Part shown: positions 34,680-43,606 of the stretch, one piece after another
Numbering within the stretch: position 1 is the stretch's first letter
Layout: the number at the start of each line of letters is the position of its first letter
NCBI RefSeq assembly: GCF_003932755.1
Contig: NZ_CP024202.1
Coordinates: forward strand, 1,984,001-2,048,000
Reading direction: 5' to 3'
Length of the DNA stretch: 64,000 bases
DNA from: Methylomicrobium sp. wino1
GTDB taxonomy: Bacteria > Pseudomonadota > Gammaproteobacteria > Methylococcales > Methylomonadaceae
Translations under genes and position numbers: made by a program
The notes under the pieces: generated by a model
Told to the model about the DNA's origin: nothing
Seen by the model: the letters and a program-made list of their open reading frames with translations, nothing else
Databases searched by the model: none

Positions 34680-35666
34680 ATGATTTTGAACACACAGGTT
34701 AAAACTTGTTGGGTATTAACTTTGGGAATACCCGGAATGGACAATCAATCGCTCGGCTTAGCCCAAGCACTAGGTTTGGGAATCGAGCAAAAGCGGATTT
34801 ATTTGACCTGGCCTTGGCGGCATTTGCCGTCGCGTTTTTGTTTCGCGCCATTGCGTTTTTTAGGGCCGGGCAGCTCGGACTTCATCCCGCCCTGGCCCGA
34901 TGTTGTGATCGGGACCGGTCGACGTACGGTAGCCGTGGCTCTGGCGATAAAAAAAGCCAGTGGAGGAAAAACCTTCAATATTCGCATACAAGATCCCTAC
35001 TACGCTTACGATAAATTTGATGTCATTGTTACCCCCAGACATGACGGCTTGTCGGGTCCCAATATCGTGAACAGCATCGGCGGACTCCATACAATTACAC
35101 CGACTCGTCTCAAAATTGCCGCCGAGCATTTTGCGCCGCAATTTGCCGGCTTTCCGCGTCCTTTAGTTGCCGTAATGGTAGGGGGATCTAATAAATGTTA
35201 TCGAATGACGGCGCAAATTGGCAGGCAGCTCGGTGCGAGACTAGCGGACTTGTCAAAGGATACCGGGGCGGGCATTTTATTGACGACTTCCCGGCGTACC
35301 GGCGCCGACGTCGAAGCCGTTTTGCGTGAAGAACTTAGCGATACGCCTTCGTTTATTTGGGACGGTTCCGGGGAGAATCCGTATTTGGGTTTTCTAAGCT
35401 TGGCAGATGCGATTCTGGTGACCGCCGATTCGGTCAACATGGTTTCCGAAGCTTGTACGACCGGAAAGCCGGTTTACGTGATTGAGCTTGAGGGAGGTTC
35501 GGATAAATTCAATCGATTTCATCGAAGCATGCAATCGGAAGGTTATACCCGGCCTTTTATCGGAAAGCTCGAAAATTGGACATATCCGCCGCTTGACGAC
35601 ATTGGTAATGCGGCACAGGAAATCGGTCGGCGAATGAACGTAAAAACCAACTCAAAAATTGACTAA
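34680..35666 (+). CDS. ELM1/DUF1022 family glycosyltransferase-like protein
   Basis: A 328-residue protein of the bacterial family related to plant mitochondrial-fission protein ELM1 (DUF1022). Visible: CWVLTLGIPGMDNQSLGLAQ, PPWPDVVIGTGRRTVAVALA, FNIRIQDPYYAYDKFDVIV, LVAVMVGGSNKCYRM and LVTADSVNMVSEACTTGKPV. The fold is GT-B-like and the last block resembles nucleotide-sugar sites. Function in bacteria is not established; a cell-surface role is inferred from neighbours and lineage. The ribosome site is TAGGAATA. The stop TAA merges with the left end of a MITE-like element. Confidence 0.85.
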   Translation: MILNTQVKTCWVLTLGIPGMDNQSLGLAQALGLGIEQKRIYLTWPWRHLPSRFCFAPLRFLGPGSSDFIPPWPDVVIGTGRRTVAVALAIKKASGGKTFNIRIQDPYYAYDKFDVIVTPRHDGLSGPNIVNSIGGLHTITPTRLKIAAEHFAPQFAGFPRPLVAVMVGGSNKCYRMTAQIGRQLGARLADLSKDTGAGILLTTSRRTGADVEAVLREELSDTPSFIWDGSGENPYLGFLSLADAILVTADSVNMVSEACTTGKPVYVIELEGGSDKFNRFHRSMQSEGYTRPFIGKLENWTYPPLDDIGNAAQEIGRRMNVKTNSKID

Positions 35667-35745
35667 GGATTTCGTAACAAATAACTTCCTGGAACTATGA
35701 GTTTTGTAACGGGTTCAATTACTCGCTTGACAGGATGCCGTAACC
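35665..35745 (+). repeat. MITE-like element, left-end fragment (copy D)
   Basis: It begins AAGGATTTCGTAACAAATAA and continues ACTTCCTGGAACTATGAG and ATTACTCGCTTGACAGGA, matching the left half of copies B and E, then stops at TGCCGTAACCCC. It begins within the stop codon of the preceding gene. Confidence 0.75.
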
Positions 35746-35952
35746 CCAACACCTAAATGGTCATAGATAGCAAATCATGGCCAATGGGTCGTGGAATTTG
35801 GGTTCTGGATTGGATTACGATAATTTAGGGGCTGGCTTCCTCGACAGGCATACTTCTCACCCTAAATCCGACGGTAAATGCTCTAACTGGGTATTACTGA
35901 CAAGTTAATGTTATTTTTCATGACTCTAGTCTTTTTTGATTGAGTGCTTGCT

Positions 35953-36624
35953 TTAAGTTTCGCGAGAGTTCCGTCGCGTAAAACAGAGCAAACCGATCAG
36001 CCCGCTAACAAAAAGCCAGCTTGCTGCGGGAATGGGTACGGGGTGAACGATAATATTCGAAGATTGATAATTATAAGCAATTTCGTTAATGCCTATGCTA
36101 TATCCATCCGGCCCGAATAAAATAAGAAATCCGACAGACGATGTGGCATTGACAAAAATGTCCAGGCCATCGCTTCCGGTGACTAGCGGTGTTCCGGCCA
36201 AAATGCTGGTATCGGTTTCTAAATCGAACACGCTAAATTCAATACTGCCTTCACCGCTGCCGTAAAATCCAAGAAAAAAACTCTCCAGCATTAGGGTAGT
36301 GTTTTCTTCGGTTACCGAAAGCTTCAAAGCACAGTTTTCACCGTGCCAACAAAATGCGGCGCCTTTGCCGGAATAGCCATGATTCCAAGCGATAAGCTCT
36401 GTAAAGAAATCGTTGAACGGATCCCAGTCTAATGTTACAGGCCCGTTGCTGCCGAAACCCGGTGCCTCTCGCTCAATAATCGTCCAATTGGGAAGACCCA
36501 TATCTTCAACTTTTACGATGGTTGATGTCGCGTTAGCAACATTGATGGGGATAAAGAAAAGCAGTAATAGCAGGCTTTTCCGCATATTGGAAAATACATT
36601 ACTTAAAAATATTGAAAATTTCAT
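35953..36624 (-). CDS. Exported PEP-CTERM/VPLPA-type protein
   Basis: A 223-residue secreted protein. The N-terminal signal has the core SLLLLLFFIPINVANA (cleavage about residue 32). The C-terminus is a sorting tail: VPIPAASWLFVSGLIGLLCF followed by the basic end TRRNSRET, the VPxPA-type variant of PEP-CTERM recognised by exosortase. The middle is beta-rich and unassigned. GAGG precedes the ATG at 36624. No exosortase gene is in the window. A second PEP-CTERM protein lies at 43773. Confidence 0.85.
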   Translation of the reverse strand: MKFSIFLSNVFSNMRKSLLLLLFFIPINVANATSTIVKVEDMGLPNWTIIEREAPGFGSNGPVTLDWDPFNDFFTELIAWNHGYSGKGAAFCWHGENCALKLSVTEENTTLMLESFFLGFYGSGEGSIEFSVFDLETDTSILAGTPLVTGSDGLDIFVNATSSVGFLILFGPDGYSIGINEIAYNYQSSNIIVHPVPIPAASWLFVSGLIGLLCFTRRNSRET

Positions 36625-37821
36625 AAAATCCTCAACTTGATATCATTTAGGTGAAGGCCAAAAACCCTACTAAGAAAAAGTCAATTATAATCAGGCCTAA
36701 AAAATTAAGTGCTTCATATGTAAGTGTATCCATCGTTCCCAAGTTCCGCGTCACAGTCATTAAATTAAGTCGGCATGCGGTTAAAGACTGCCGACATTTA
36801 GACTCTTCCTCGTTCCCACCGCTCCAGCGTGGTAATGCATACCGATCTTGCTTAGGCAGTCAAGGTATGGACTCTTACGAAGGAGTGTGGGAACCAGAAA
36901 AGCCTGTTATTCATGGCAACTGGATTTCGGCAATTCCTGCCGGGAATGACGTTTTTCCGTTAATTTAATGGCAGTGACGCTCTGCGTGGGAACGTAGCCT
37001 AAACCGCTTTGCGGATCGGGAACCCATATTGGAGAAGTTATTTTTTACCGTATCTTTAGATAAAGGCCTAAAAATCTTCCCATGGATATAATGAGGCAAG
37101 TTTCAGGCCTAAAAAAATAAGTACTTGATATGTAGGCGTATGTTTTACAATGAAAATAGAGTTCTCATGGGGGTGTAAAAAATCCTGACGGAATTAAAGG
37201 GGTTTTATTGAAATTCTAAGCGCCAAAACCGAGATAAGGTTTATGTTTAAAAACCATAAAAATCAAACTAAGCCACTGATGGAGTGTCGAGAGGCATAAG
37301 GATATGGGCATATTCACCCATCGCCTAACTTTCATTATGCGAAGTAATTGACAGCTTCTTGATCATTTAAAATGTGAATTACACTTGTTAGTTGAATCCG
37401 CGTAAATTAAAAAAATGTAAAATATTTCGACATTAGCTTATCGAGGTGCTGGTGGGGATTTGGTGGGTTTATGCTCCTCGGCAACTGCTGAGTTACATGG
37501 ATGTAATGAATGCAGAAAATGCAGGAGCATTTTTCTGCCCTGCGTTGCCTAGAGCGCCTTCTGTTGGTGCCCTACTACCCCTGTATCCATACAAGTTGTC
37601 GGCAATTATACCTTTCGCACTTAAAATTTCGGCATTTAGGTATGGAGGCGTCGGGGCGTTCGGTCGATTTTTGCTCCTGCAAAATCGACCGAACGCCATC
37701 CATGGCGCTTGCAAAGGCTTTGACAGCGGGATGCTGTCATAGAGCCTACATGGACGTATTCACGGCGTCTTTTGACGGGCACCCCGTCGCCGAAATTTGA
37801 TTAGCAAAGGTATGCACTAAG
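36625..37821. other. Gene-free region of about 1.2 kb, several repeats
   Basis: No credible gene. TCAGGCCTAAAAAATTAAGT (36691) recurs as TCAGGCCTAAAAAAATAAGT (37102), each followed by a TGATATGTAGGCGTAT-like string, so a unit of about 40 bases is duplicated 410 bases apart. CGTTCCCACCGCTCCAGCGT (36813) through GGGAACC (36897) repeats 51573-51665. CTGCCATTAAATTAA (complement, 36961) resembles the IS end at 58887. A strong hairpin lies at 37655-37697. ATGGACGTATTCACGGCGTC at 37750 resembles the MITE core. Open frames here are repeat-derived. Confidence 0.6.
37655..37697. repeat. Perfect 17-bp hairpin GGCGTTCGGTCGATTTT
   Basis: GGCGTTCGGTCGATTTT at 37655-37671 is followed by the loop TGCTCCTGC and its exact complement AAAATCGACCGAACGCC at 37681-37697. 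It is too far from any gene end on the plus strand to be an ordinary terminator, but lies 125 bases beyond the 3' end of the GT4 gene on the minus strand. The T/A-run is inside the stem, not after it. Confidence 0.8.
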
Positions 37822-38961
37822 TTACTGCGATATCACGAATCCCGGATCCAATAGTTCTTGATACACCTTCAGTGTTTCCGAACACATTTTATCCAGCGTG
37901 AAGAGCGAATTAGGCTGAATCGTAGGCGGTCCGTCGTGGAGCCATTTTTTTGTGGTGTCGGCGGCTTGTTGAATATTCCCTACTTCAATATTGCCTTGCG
38001 GAAATAAAAGATCCAGTTGCTCTTTGACGCCTCCATGACTATAAGCAATGACGGGAACGCCGAGACTTAAAGCTTCAGTAACGGTGCGACCGAAGGATTC
38101 CGGTTCTTTCGATAGAGAAAAAACGGCATTCGAGATGGCAATGATGTTTTGTAAATCGCTGCGATGACCGGTAAGCGTGATGTCATCGCCAAGTTGCTTT
38201 TCGTAGATCAATTGCTCGAGTGTTTGCCTGTATTCGGTTTTCTTCGGATCGGTTTCACCGACGATCAATCCGTGAAAGCGTAAGTTCATTTGCTTTAATT
38301 CGGAAAGGATGGCAATGAAGTCTTCGATGCCTTTGCGGCTTGATAATCGTCCCGCGAACGTTAATAGAGGCTTCACTTCGGTTTGCGGATAAGCGCTAAA
38401 CCATTCCTTTATCCAAGACTTGTTCGGTCGGTAATCCGGATTATAAAGGGATGTATCGACACCGCGATAAATTACCGTGATCTTGCCAGGATCGACATCG
38501 GGATAGGAATGCAAAATATAATCGCGCATCATGTTAGAAACCGTAATGATGCGCTCGCTCTTAGTCATGATTGCACTATAACGGTTAACCGAATGTTGTC
38601 CGTGAAAAGTCGAGACCAGTTTCGGTCTTTCATGTGCCGGCAAACCTTTCCAAGCCAGGTAAACCATCCATGCAGGCAGCCTCGACCGCACATGAACGAT
38701 GTCCGGACGAATTTCGCGCATGAGTTTTTTGAACCATGGAATATATTTTAGCGTCGACAGCCTTTTCGCGCCGATATCGGCTTCGATGTGCCGACTGCCT
38801 TCGCCGATGAGTTGTGGAACCATGCGTCCGCCGGCAGAAACGACGATTGATTCGTAATTTTGTTCTACCAAATAATGGCCTATTTCGAGCGTGCCTTTTT
38901 CGACGCCGCCGCTGTTTAATGCGGGTAAAACTTGGATTACCGTGATTTTTTTATTCGACAT
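37822..38961 (-). CDS. GT4-family glycosyltransferase
   Basis: A 379-residue GT-B glycosyltransferase. The N-terminus ITVIQVLPALNSGGVEKGTL is the usual glycine-rich acceptor loop; DIVHVRSRLPAWM and VSTFHGQHSVNRYSAIMTKS are typical. The donor half shows LLTFAGRLSSRKGIEDFIAI, ITLTGHRSDLQNIIAISNAV and the ExFGRTVTEALSLGVPVIA motif (KEPESFGRTVTEA). It belongs with enzymes that build lipopolysaccharide core or exopolysaccharide. The monosaccharide cannot be predicted. The gene is solitary; the GT10 gene lies about 3 kb away. Confidence 0.92.
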   Translation of the reverse strand: MSNKKITVIQVLPALNSGGVEKGTLEIGHYLVEQNYESIVVSAGGRMVPQLIGEGSRHIEADIGAKRLSTLKYIPWFKKLMREIRPDIVHVRSRLPAWMVYLAWKGLPAHERPKLVSTFHGQHSVNRYSAIMTKSERIITVSNMMRDYILHSYPDVDPGKITVIYRGVDTSLYNPDYRPNKSWIKEWFSAYPQTEVKPLLTFAGRLSSRKGIEDFIAILSELKQMNLRFHGLIVGETDPKKTEYRQTLEQLIYEKQLGDDITLTGHRSDLQNIIAISNAVFSLSKEPESFGRTVTEALSLGVPVIAYSHGGVKEQLDLLFPQGNIEVGNIQQAADTTKKWLHDGPPTIQPNSLFTLDKMCSETLKVYQELLDPGFVISQ

Positions 38962-39080
38962 GAAGGGGCTAATTATAATTATCGAACGCCGTTATCGTTT
39001 CGATCGGCAGCTTTTGCCCGAAGTGTACTGTGGCTGCCGTTAATGCTCAAGTATAAGGTGCGTCGGTCAGCCGGAATAAG

Positions 39081-39941
39081 TTAAAAGTCGTTTGCTTTGG
39101 GAAGTTTTTCGTTGGGTTGCGATTTCGAGATGGTCATCGTTCCTTTGAAAGCAAAACTTTTCTGTTTTTCTTGTTCGTCCGACTTCTTTTTTATATCGGT
39201 GGCGATATCGATAACGATACGGCACGCGGAAAATCCAATTAACAGATCTTCCTGTAAAACGACCCGCTTAAGCTGTCCGTCAGTTTTCAATGCTTTTGAA
39301 CGGACCCAGAATTTATTTACAGGGAAACCTTCTTTCGATAATGACGCGAACCCCCAGCCCGATAAATACTGGTTGTTGACTGATTTCGGTTCTTCATAGA
39401 AGTGCTTTAATCGTAAGTTTAGATAGGGGCTAGGAGTGTTATTTTGCCCTAAGACAATTGCACTGCCTTGTATCGATAAAAGAGTCAATTCGCGGTTAAT
39501 ATGGGCAGACCCGGAGAATTCCGATATGAGCGTTTCTTTTAGTTTGCTGATTTTTGCTTGATGAATCGTGAAGACTTGCCCATGAAAGGAATCGGGTTCT
39601 TCCGCTATTGCATTGAGAATAAGCGGTTCCGTTTTTCCGGGAGAAACGATTTTGATAACATTGGTTTCCGGTTTGTTGATTGCACCATCGGCACTAACCT
39701 CTATCGAATAGTCCCCTTCGACCGATTCGCAGCCGGTAGCGAGAGCGGCGGATTTGGCAAGATCTATGGCGCTATCCAAGAGCATTAGGCTTGTTAATTC
39801 CTCAGTCTTAAGATTTATGGCGGTCATTGCTGCAGGACCTTTCTCAAATAGGCTCGGTGCTTTTAGAGTCTCCTCGTCTGCCTGGCTTATTAGACTGTAG
39901 CCTAAAGTTGTTGCGAATAAGATGAGGGGTGAAATCTTCAT
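39081..39941 (-). CDS. Secreted paralogue family, member 1 (divergent)
   Basis: I do not recognise a named family. A 286-residue protein with a signal peptide (MKISPLILFATTLGYSLISQ, cleavage near QA-DEE). It is homologous to the three genes that follow: an early FEKGPAAM and helix ending in a cysteine (ALATGCESV), a YLSGWGFASLSKEGFPVNKF block, then KALKTDGQLKRVVLQEDLL and SACRIVIDIATD. The last region carries the second conserved cysteine (ACRI). The tail is Lys/Gln-rich. All four members are on the same strand, each with its own spacer. Likely periplasmic or extracellular. Confidence 0.8.
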   Translation of the reverse strand: MKISPLILFATTLGYSLISQADEETLKAPSLFEKGPAAMTAINLKTEELTSLMLLDSAIDLAKSAALATGCESVEGDYSIEVSADGAINKPETNVIKIVSPGKTEPLILNAIAEEPDSFHGQVFTIHQAKISKLKETLISEFSGSAHINRELTLLSIQGSAIVLGQNNTPSPYLNLRLKHFYEEPKSVNNQYLSGWGFASLSKEGFPVNKFWVRSKALKTDGQLKRVVLQEDLLIGFSACRIVIDIATDIKKKSDEQEKQKSFAFKGTMTISKSQPNEKLPKANDF

Positions 39942-40265
39942 GGTTCGGGCCTATCGATTAATGCGAATAAAGATCGGTATGTATGAAATAAAGTATCAAT
40001 TCGTTGTTCCGTTTTTTTACAGGGAAAAGTGAGAGCTTGCTTTACTTTAGCTGTATTGAGTTTCATTATGACGATGTTGATTCAGCCGCCTTCTCATCAG
40101 GCTTTTCTTAAATTTGATCAGATATCAATAAAAGGGAGAATATTCAATTTCCCGCTTAAAATTTACATCTTGGAGAGTAGGAAGTCGGTGGGTTAGGAGG
40201 GGTTCTTGGTTAAAAATCATATTATGCCCTCTTACTTTTCAAAGAGGGCATAAGCTTACGTAAAG
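39942..40265. other. Spacer between paralogues 1 and 2
   Basis: 324 bases. The upstream promoter of member 1 should lie at 39942-40200. Only the terminator-like hairpin at 40222-40253 is recognisable. The sequence is AT-rich. Confidence 0.5.
40222..40253 (-). terminator. Terminator hairpin after paralogue 2
   Basis: TTATGCCCTCTT at 40222-40233 pairs with AAGAGGGCATAA at 40242-40253 (12 pairs). It lies 13 bases past the stop on the minus strand; downstream on that strand is TATGATTTTTAACC, a modest U-run. Confidence 0.7.
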
Positions 40266-41186
40266 CTACTGATTAAACTCATCGACCGGATCGCCGGGGA
40301 TTGCTGTTCCGACAGTAACATGGCCTTGTTGAGAAATATAATCAGTGTTGTTATAACCGATTGTATCGATTGTAATTCGGCATGATGCGGGGAGGGTCAA
40401 TAAATCCCTAACTAAGATTGTTCGTCCTTGATCGTTACTATGGCGTTGAAATTTAATCCGTTCCCAATATTTTGAGTGGGGGAATTTTTGATTTGAAAGC
40501 GAACTCATCCCCCATCCAATGTTAGTGACGTACTCCTCTTGTATTTCATTAGAAGAGCTGTTGCTAAAATTGGTTATGGCTAGCGTACTAAACCGATGAG
40601 TTACCGAAATGAAATCTCTTAATTCCAAATTGCCGGTCATTGACATCGTTTCGCCAGCTCCGTCAAATGTATATATAGCCCGGTAAGTATCGATTGGAGT
40701 GAATTCATACGAAGTCGGGCCTCTGGTGCTAACGACATAAACACTTGACGCATCAGGCATATTTACATAGTTTGGGCCAGCTAATAGATAGGTCGTATTG
40801 CCGGGAAGTTTGGCTGATACCATGTTGTTTTGCTTTCGTTGGTCGTCAGCTCCCGTCGCAAATAAGGTAATTTGATATTTACCCTTCATAATAAAACAGC
40901 TGCTTGCATTTATTTTGGCGTTCACGATGTCCATTATGCCTTCATACAAAGAAACAGCGGTTTTTTCCTGTGGCGATAGTACCACCGGCGTTGTCAAATC
41001 GAGATCGTCGGTAATAGTGTCTTCGGAAGTAGGCTCGGACTCATCGACAGTAGCTTCGCCAGGCATTAAGTTATGCTCAGGTACAATTTCGTCGTCGGGA
41101 GTTGGGTCAAGTTCCTCCGTATAGGCAAGATTAGATAAGCCAAGTAAAAAAGCAAAGCTAGCCAGGAGAATAGCGTAACGTTTCAT
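40266..41186 (-). CDS. Secreted paralogue family, member 2 (divergent)
   Basis: A 306-residue exported protein. Signal peptide MKRYAILLASFAFLLGLSNL, cleaved near AYT. The mature N-terminus has an acidic, Pro-rich stretch of about 40 residues (DPTPDDEIVPEHNLMPGEAT) absent from the other members. After that the family pattern resumes: TAVSLYEGIMDIVNAKINAS with the first cysteine (SSCFIM), IGWGMSSLSNQKFPHSKYWE, then SNDQGRTILVRDLL and PASCRITIDTIGYNN with the second. The C-terminal GHVTVGTAIPGDPVDEFN matches the DGNLTVSQVTPSAPDTELN of members 3 and 4. No enzyme motif is seen. Confidence 0.8.
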   Translation of the reverse strand: MKRYAILLASFAFLLGLSNLAYTEELDPTPDDEIVPEHNLMPGEATVDESEPTSEDTITDDLDLTTPVVLSPQEKTAVSLYEGIMDIVNAKINASSCFIMKGKYQITLFATGADDQRKQNNMVSAKLPGNTTYLLAGPNYVNMPDASSVYVVSTRGPTSYEFTPIDTYRAIYTFDGAGETMSMTGNLELRDFISVTHRFSTLAITNFSNSSSNEIQEEYVTNIGWGMSSLSNQKFPHSKYWERIKFQRHSNDQGRTILVRDLLTLPASCRITIDTIGYNNTDYISQQGHVTVGTAIPGDPVDEFNQ

Positions 41187-41663
41187 AAATGTCCCAAAAT
41201 ATTATTGTTTTAGTCAATCTATAAAATTTCTGGTTTTATAAATTGCAACGGGTCCTAGGGCGGTCTCATTCTCGGTATTAACAACCGATATATCGGTAGG
41301 CAAACACAGTGTTTAGTCAATAAATAGTGCTAGTTTATCCGGTAAGAGAAGTACAATTATTTTATAGAGAAAAGTATTAAATTATTCTTGCTTATTGGCT
41401 AAGTTCCGGTGCCTGGATCTCGACATAAATCCATGGCCGAGCACCATATGGCCTCAATATTCCAATGCCGATATTTTATGTGTGAAAGGTATATACTGAA
41501 GCGAATTAAAAAATAAATAGTAAATTACAAGCTTATTCGGTTGGTTATAGTTTAAGTGTGTAATTTAATATTTATGCTAATAGATATGACTATTGAGGCT
41601 TGTTTTTATTAAAACCACTCGATTTAGTACCGAGTGGTTTTAATCCAGCCGTTAAGTTGATAA
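41187..41663. other. Spacer between paralogues 2 and 3
   Basis: 477 bases without a gene. It contains the palindrome ACCGATATATCGGT (41284-41297), the short dispersed repeat (about 41464-41492) and the terminator of member 3 (41611-41641). The rest is AT-rich. Confidence 0.55.
41611..41641 (-). terminator. Terminator of paralogue 3
   Basis: AAAACCACTCG at 41611-41621 pairs with CGAGTGGTTTT at 41631-41641 (11 pairs). On the minus strand the stem is followed by AATAAAAACAAG; the stem foot supplies the U-run. It lies 22 bases past the stop. Confidence 0.8.
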
Positions 41664-42512
41664 TTAATTAGCAGCAGTAGTGACCAAGCTGCAGCCATTT
41701 AGTTCGGTATCAGGCGCGCTTGGAGTCACCTGAGAAACTGTCAAATTGCCGTCTTGCCAGAACAGGCCGGGTTGACTGTAGCCGAGGGTTGACAGCGTGA
41801 TGCGGCATGCGCCGACACCCACTAAACGGTCTTTTTGGAATACGGTACAGCCTTGTTGGCCGTTGTCGCGAACCGCTTTGGATTTTTGCCACCATTTGTT
41901 GACCGGGTAGCCGTTTTTCGACAGCGTTTGTAAGCCGTAATCGTAGATTTCATAGAATTGTCCCGGGCCGTAAGTGTTGCCATGGAAAAAGTCTTTGATG
42001 GCTGCGCTGTAAAAGAGGTCGGGTCTTCCGTTTTGGCCTGCAACTCTTAGAGAGGTTCTTTCGTTGAGCATCAGGTTATTGAGATGGTTGTAAGTGTATC
42101 TGCCGCGCAGGCTATCTACTGCAACGTTGTTTAAAATGCCGGCGACTGGAGCTTGCACAACGTCGATGTTTTGGCCAAAACCGGGAACCGGTGGCTGTAG
42201 GGTTGCTTCAAGCCTAACGCCATTGAATGTTTGAACTTCGAGTTGATTGAAAGTGTGGCCGTCGACATAAGCGCTGACCGGTACCGAAAAAGGCGTGCAT
42301 CCTTTCACGTAAACAAGCGCTTCGGTGGCTTGCATGAGGCCCTCGTAAAGAGCGAAAGCCGCTCTTTCAGTGTCTCTCATATTGGTCATGTTCAACAGAG
42401 GCGCTGCAGGTCCATTGTCGTATATGGCAGGAGCGCCTGGAGGGTTGGCGCTAGCCAGGGTTGAAATGCCGAGCAATACGGCGGCGGCTGTGGTGGTGAT
42501 TTTAGTTTTCAT
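41664..42512 (-). CDS. Secreted paralogue family, member 3
   Basis: A 282-residue exported protein, nearly identical to member 4. Signal peptide MKTKITTTAAAVLLGISTLA, cleavage after ASA or SAN. The mature part begins NPPGAPAIYDNGPAAPLLNM, then a helix FALYEGLMQATEALVYVKGC with the first conserved cysteine. Later come YDYGLQTLSKNGYPVNKWWQ, QQGCTVFQKDRLVGVGACRI, the second pair of cysteines, and NLTVSQVTPSAPDTELNGCS. Four cysteines in the mature chain could form two disulfides. Function unknown; no lipobox or membrane anchor, so probably periplasmic or secreted. Confidence 0.85.
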   Translation of the reverse strand: MKTKITTTAAAVLLGISTLASANPPGAPAIYDNGPAAPLLNMTNMRDTERAAFALYEGLMQATEALVYVKGCTPFSVPVSAYVDGHTFNQLEVQTFNGVRLEATLQPPVPGFGQNIDVVQAPVAGILNNVAVDSLRGRYTYNHLNNLMLNERTSLRVAGQNGRPDLFYSAAIKDFFHGNTYGPGQFYEIYDYGLQTLSKNGYPVNKWWQKSKAVRDNGQQGCTVFQKDRLVGVGACRITLSTLGYSQPGLFWQDGNLTVSQVTPSAPDTELNGCSLVTTAAN

Positions 42513-42525
42513 AAGAAACTCCTTT

Positions 42526-42540
42526 ACTTTATTTTAAAGT
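42526..42540. promoter_or_regulatory. ACTTTA-TTT-TAAAGT inverted repeat before paralogue 3
   Basis: Six-base arms ACTTTA and TAAAGT with a three-base loop, 14 bases upstream of the start codon. The copy before member 4 is a perfect palindrome, so the site is shared. It may be an operator, a leader hairpin, or just part of an AT-rich leader. Confidence 0.45.
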
Positions 42541-42696
42541 ATTGTTTTGCCATGGTTGTTAGAGTAATTATTGTATGTATGGCAATTGTTTTGGTTATAA
42601 CGAGCACGGGTTTTATTCAAAAAATGAATATTAAATAACAAGTATCGGTCAATCATTTTGTAATTTAATACCCATAAAACTCGATAAGGTAGAAAA

Positions 42697-42723
42697 TACC
42701 GCCCGGGATTTAATCGGGCGGTA
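42697..42723 (-). terminator. Terminator of paralogue 4
   Basis: TACCGCCCG at 42697-42705 pairs with CGGGCGGTA at 42715-42723 (nine pairs, GC-rich). On the minus strand the stem is followed by TTTTCTACC. It lies 13 bases past the stop. Confidence 0.85.
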
Positions 42724-42735
42724 CATAGTGCTTGG

Positions 42736-43578
42736 TTATGGTACCTGGATCAAGCTGCAGCCATTCAGTTCGGTATCAGGCGCGCTTGGAGTCACCTGGG
42801 AAACTGTCAAATTGCCGTCTTGCCAGAACAAGCCGGGTTGGCTGTAACCAACGGTTGACAACGTGATGCGGCATGCGCCGACACCCACTAAACGGTCTTT
42901 TTGGAATACGGTACAGCCTTGTTGGCCGTTGTCGCGAACCGCTTTGGATTTTTGCCACCATTTGTTGACCGGATAGCCGGATTTTGACAGGACTTGCAAG
43001 CCATAATCATAGATTTCATAGAATTGGCCTGGGCCGTAAGTATTGCCATGATAAAAATCTTTGATGGCGGCGCTGTAAAACAGGTCAGGTCTTCCGTTTT
43101 GGCCCGCAACTCTTAATGAGGTTCTTTCGTTGACCATCAAGTTGTTGAGGTGGTTGTAAGTGTATCTGCCGCGCAGGCTATCTACGCCAACGTTGTTCAA
43201 GACCCCGGCGACTGGAGCTTGCACAACGTCGATGTTTTGACCAAAACCGGGAACCGGTGCTTGTAGGGTTGCTTCAAGCCTAACGCCATTGAATGTTTGA
43301 ACTTCGAGTTGATTAATGCCGATGCCGTCAGAGTAGGCTGATACAGGCACCGAAAAAGGCGTGCATCCTTTTACATAAACAAGCGCTTCGGTGGCTTGCA
43401 TGAGGCCCTCGTAAAGAGCGAAAGCCGCTCTTTCAGTGTCTCTCATATTGGTCATGTTCAACAGAGGAGCTGCAGGTCCATTGTCGTATATGGCAGGAGC
43501 GCCTGGAGGGTTGGCGCTAGCCAGGGTTGAAATGCCGAGCAATACGGCGGCTGCTGTGGTGGTGATTTTAGTTTTCAT
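42736..43578 (-). CDS. Secreted paralogue family, member 4
   Basis: A 280-residue exported protein that differs from member 3 by only a few scattered residues (for example SAYSDGIGINQLEV against SAYVDGHTFNQLEV) and by its last residues (SLIQVP against SLVTTAAN). The leader is also conserved over about 60 bases, including AAAGGAG before the ATG. This indicates a recent tandem duplication. The signal peptide and four mature cysteines are intact in both. As the most upstream gene of the array it may be the ancestral or best-expressed copy; that is inference. Confidence 0.85.
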   Translation of the reverse strand: MKTKITTTAAAVLLGISTLASANPPGAPAIYDNGPAAPLLNMTNMRDTERAAFALYEGLMQATEALVYVKGCTPFSVPVSAYSDGIGINQLEVQTFNGVRLEATLQAPVPGFGQNIDVVQAPVAGVLNNVGVDSLRGRYTYNHLNNLMVNERTSLRVAGQNGRPDLFYSAAIKDFYHGNTYGPGQFYEIYDYGLQVLSKSGYPVNKWWQKSKAVRDNGQQGCTVFQKDRLVGVGACRITLSTVGYSQPGLFWQDGNLTVSQVTPSAPDTELNGCSLIQVP

Positions 43579-43590
43579 AAAAACTCCTTT

Positions 43591-43606
43591 ACTTTAAATT
43601 TAAAGT
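43591..43606. promoter_or_regulatory. Perfect palindrome ACTTTAAATTTAAAGT before paralogue 4
   Basis: A 16-base perfect palindrome 13 bases upstream of the start codon, between the ribosome site and the presumed promoter. The equivalent site before member 3 is an imperfect version. Confidence 0.5.

Noticed and set aside
36651-36968. Open frame of 105 codons
   Set aside because: It crosses a CGTTCCCAC repeat and has no ribosome site or family resemblance.
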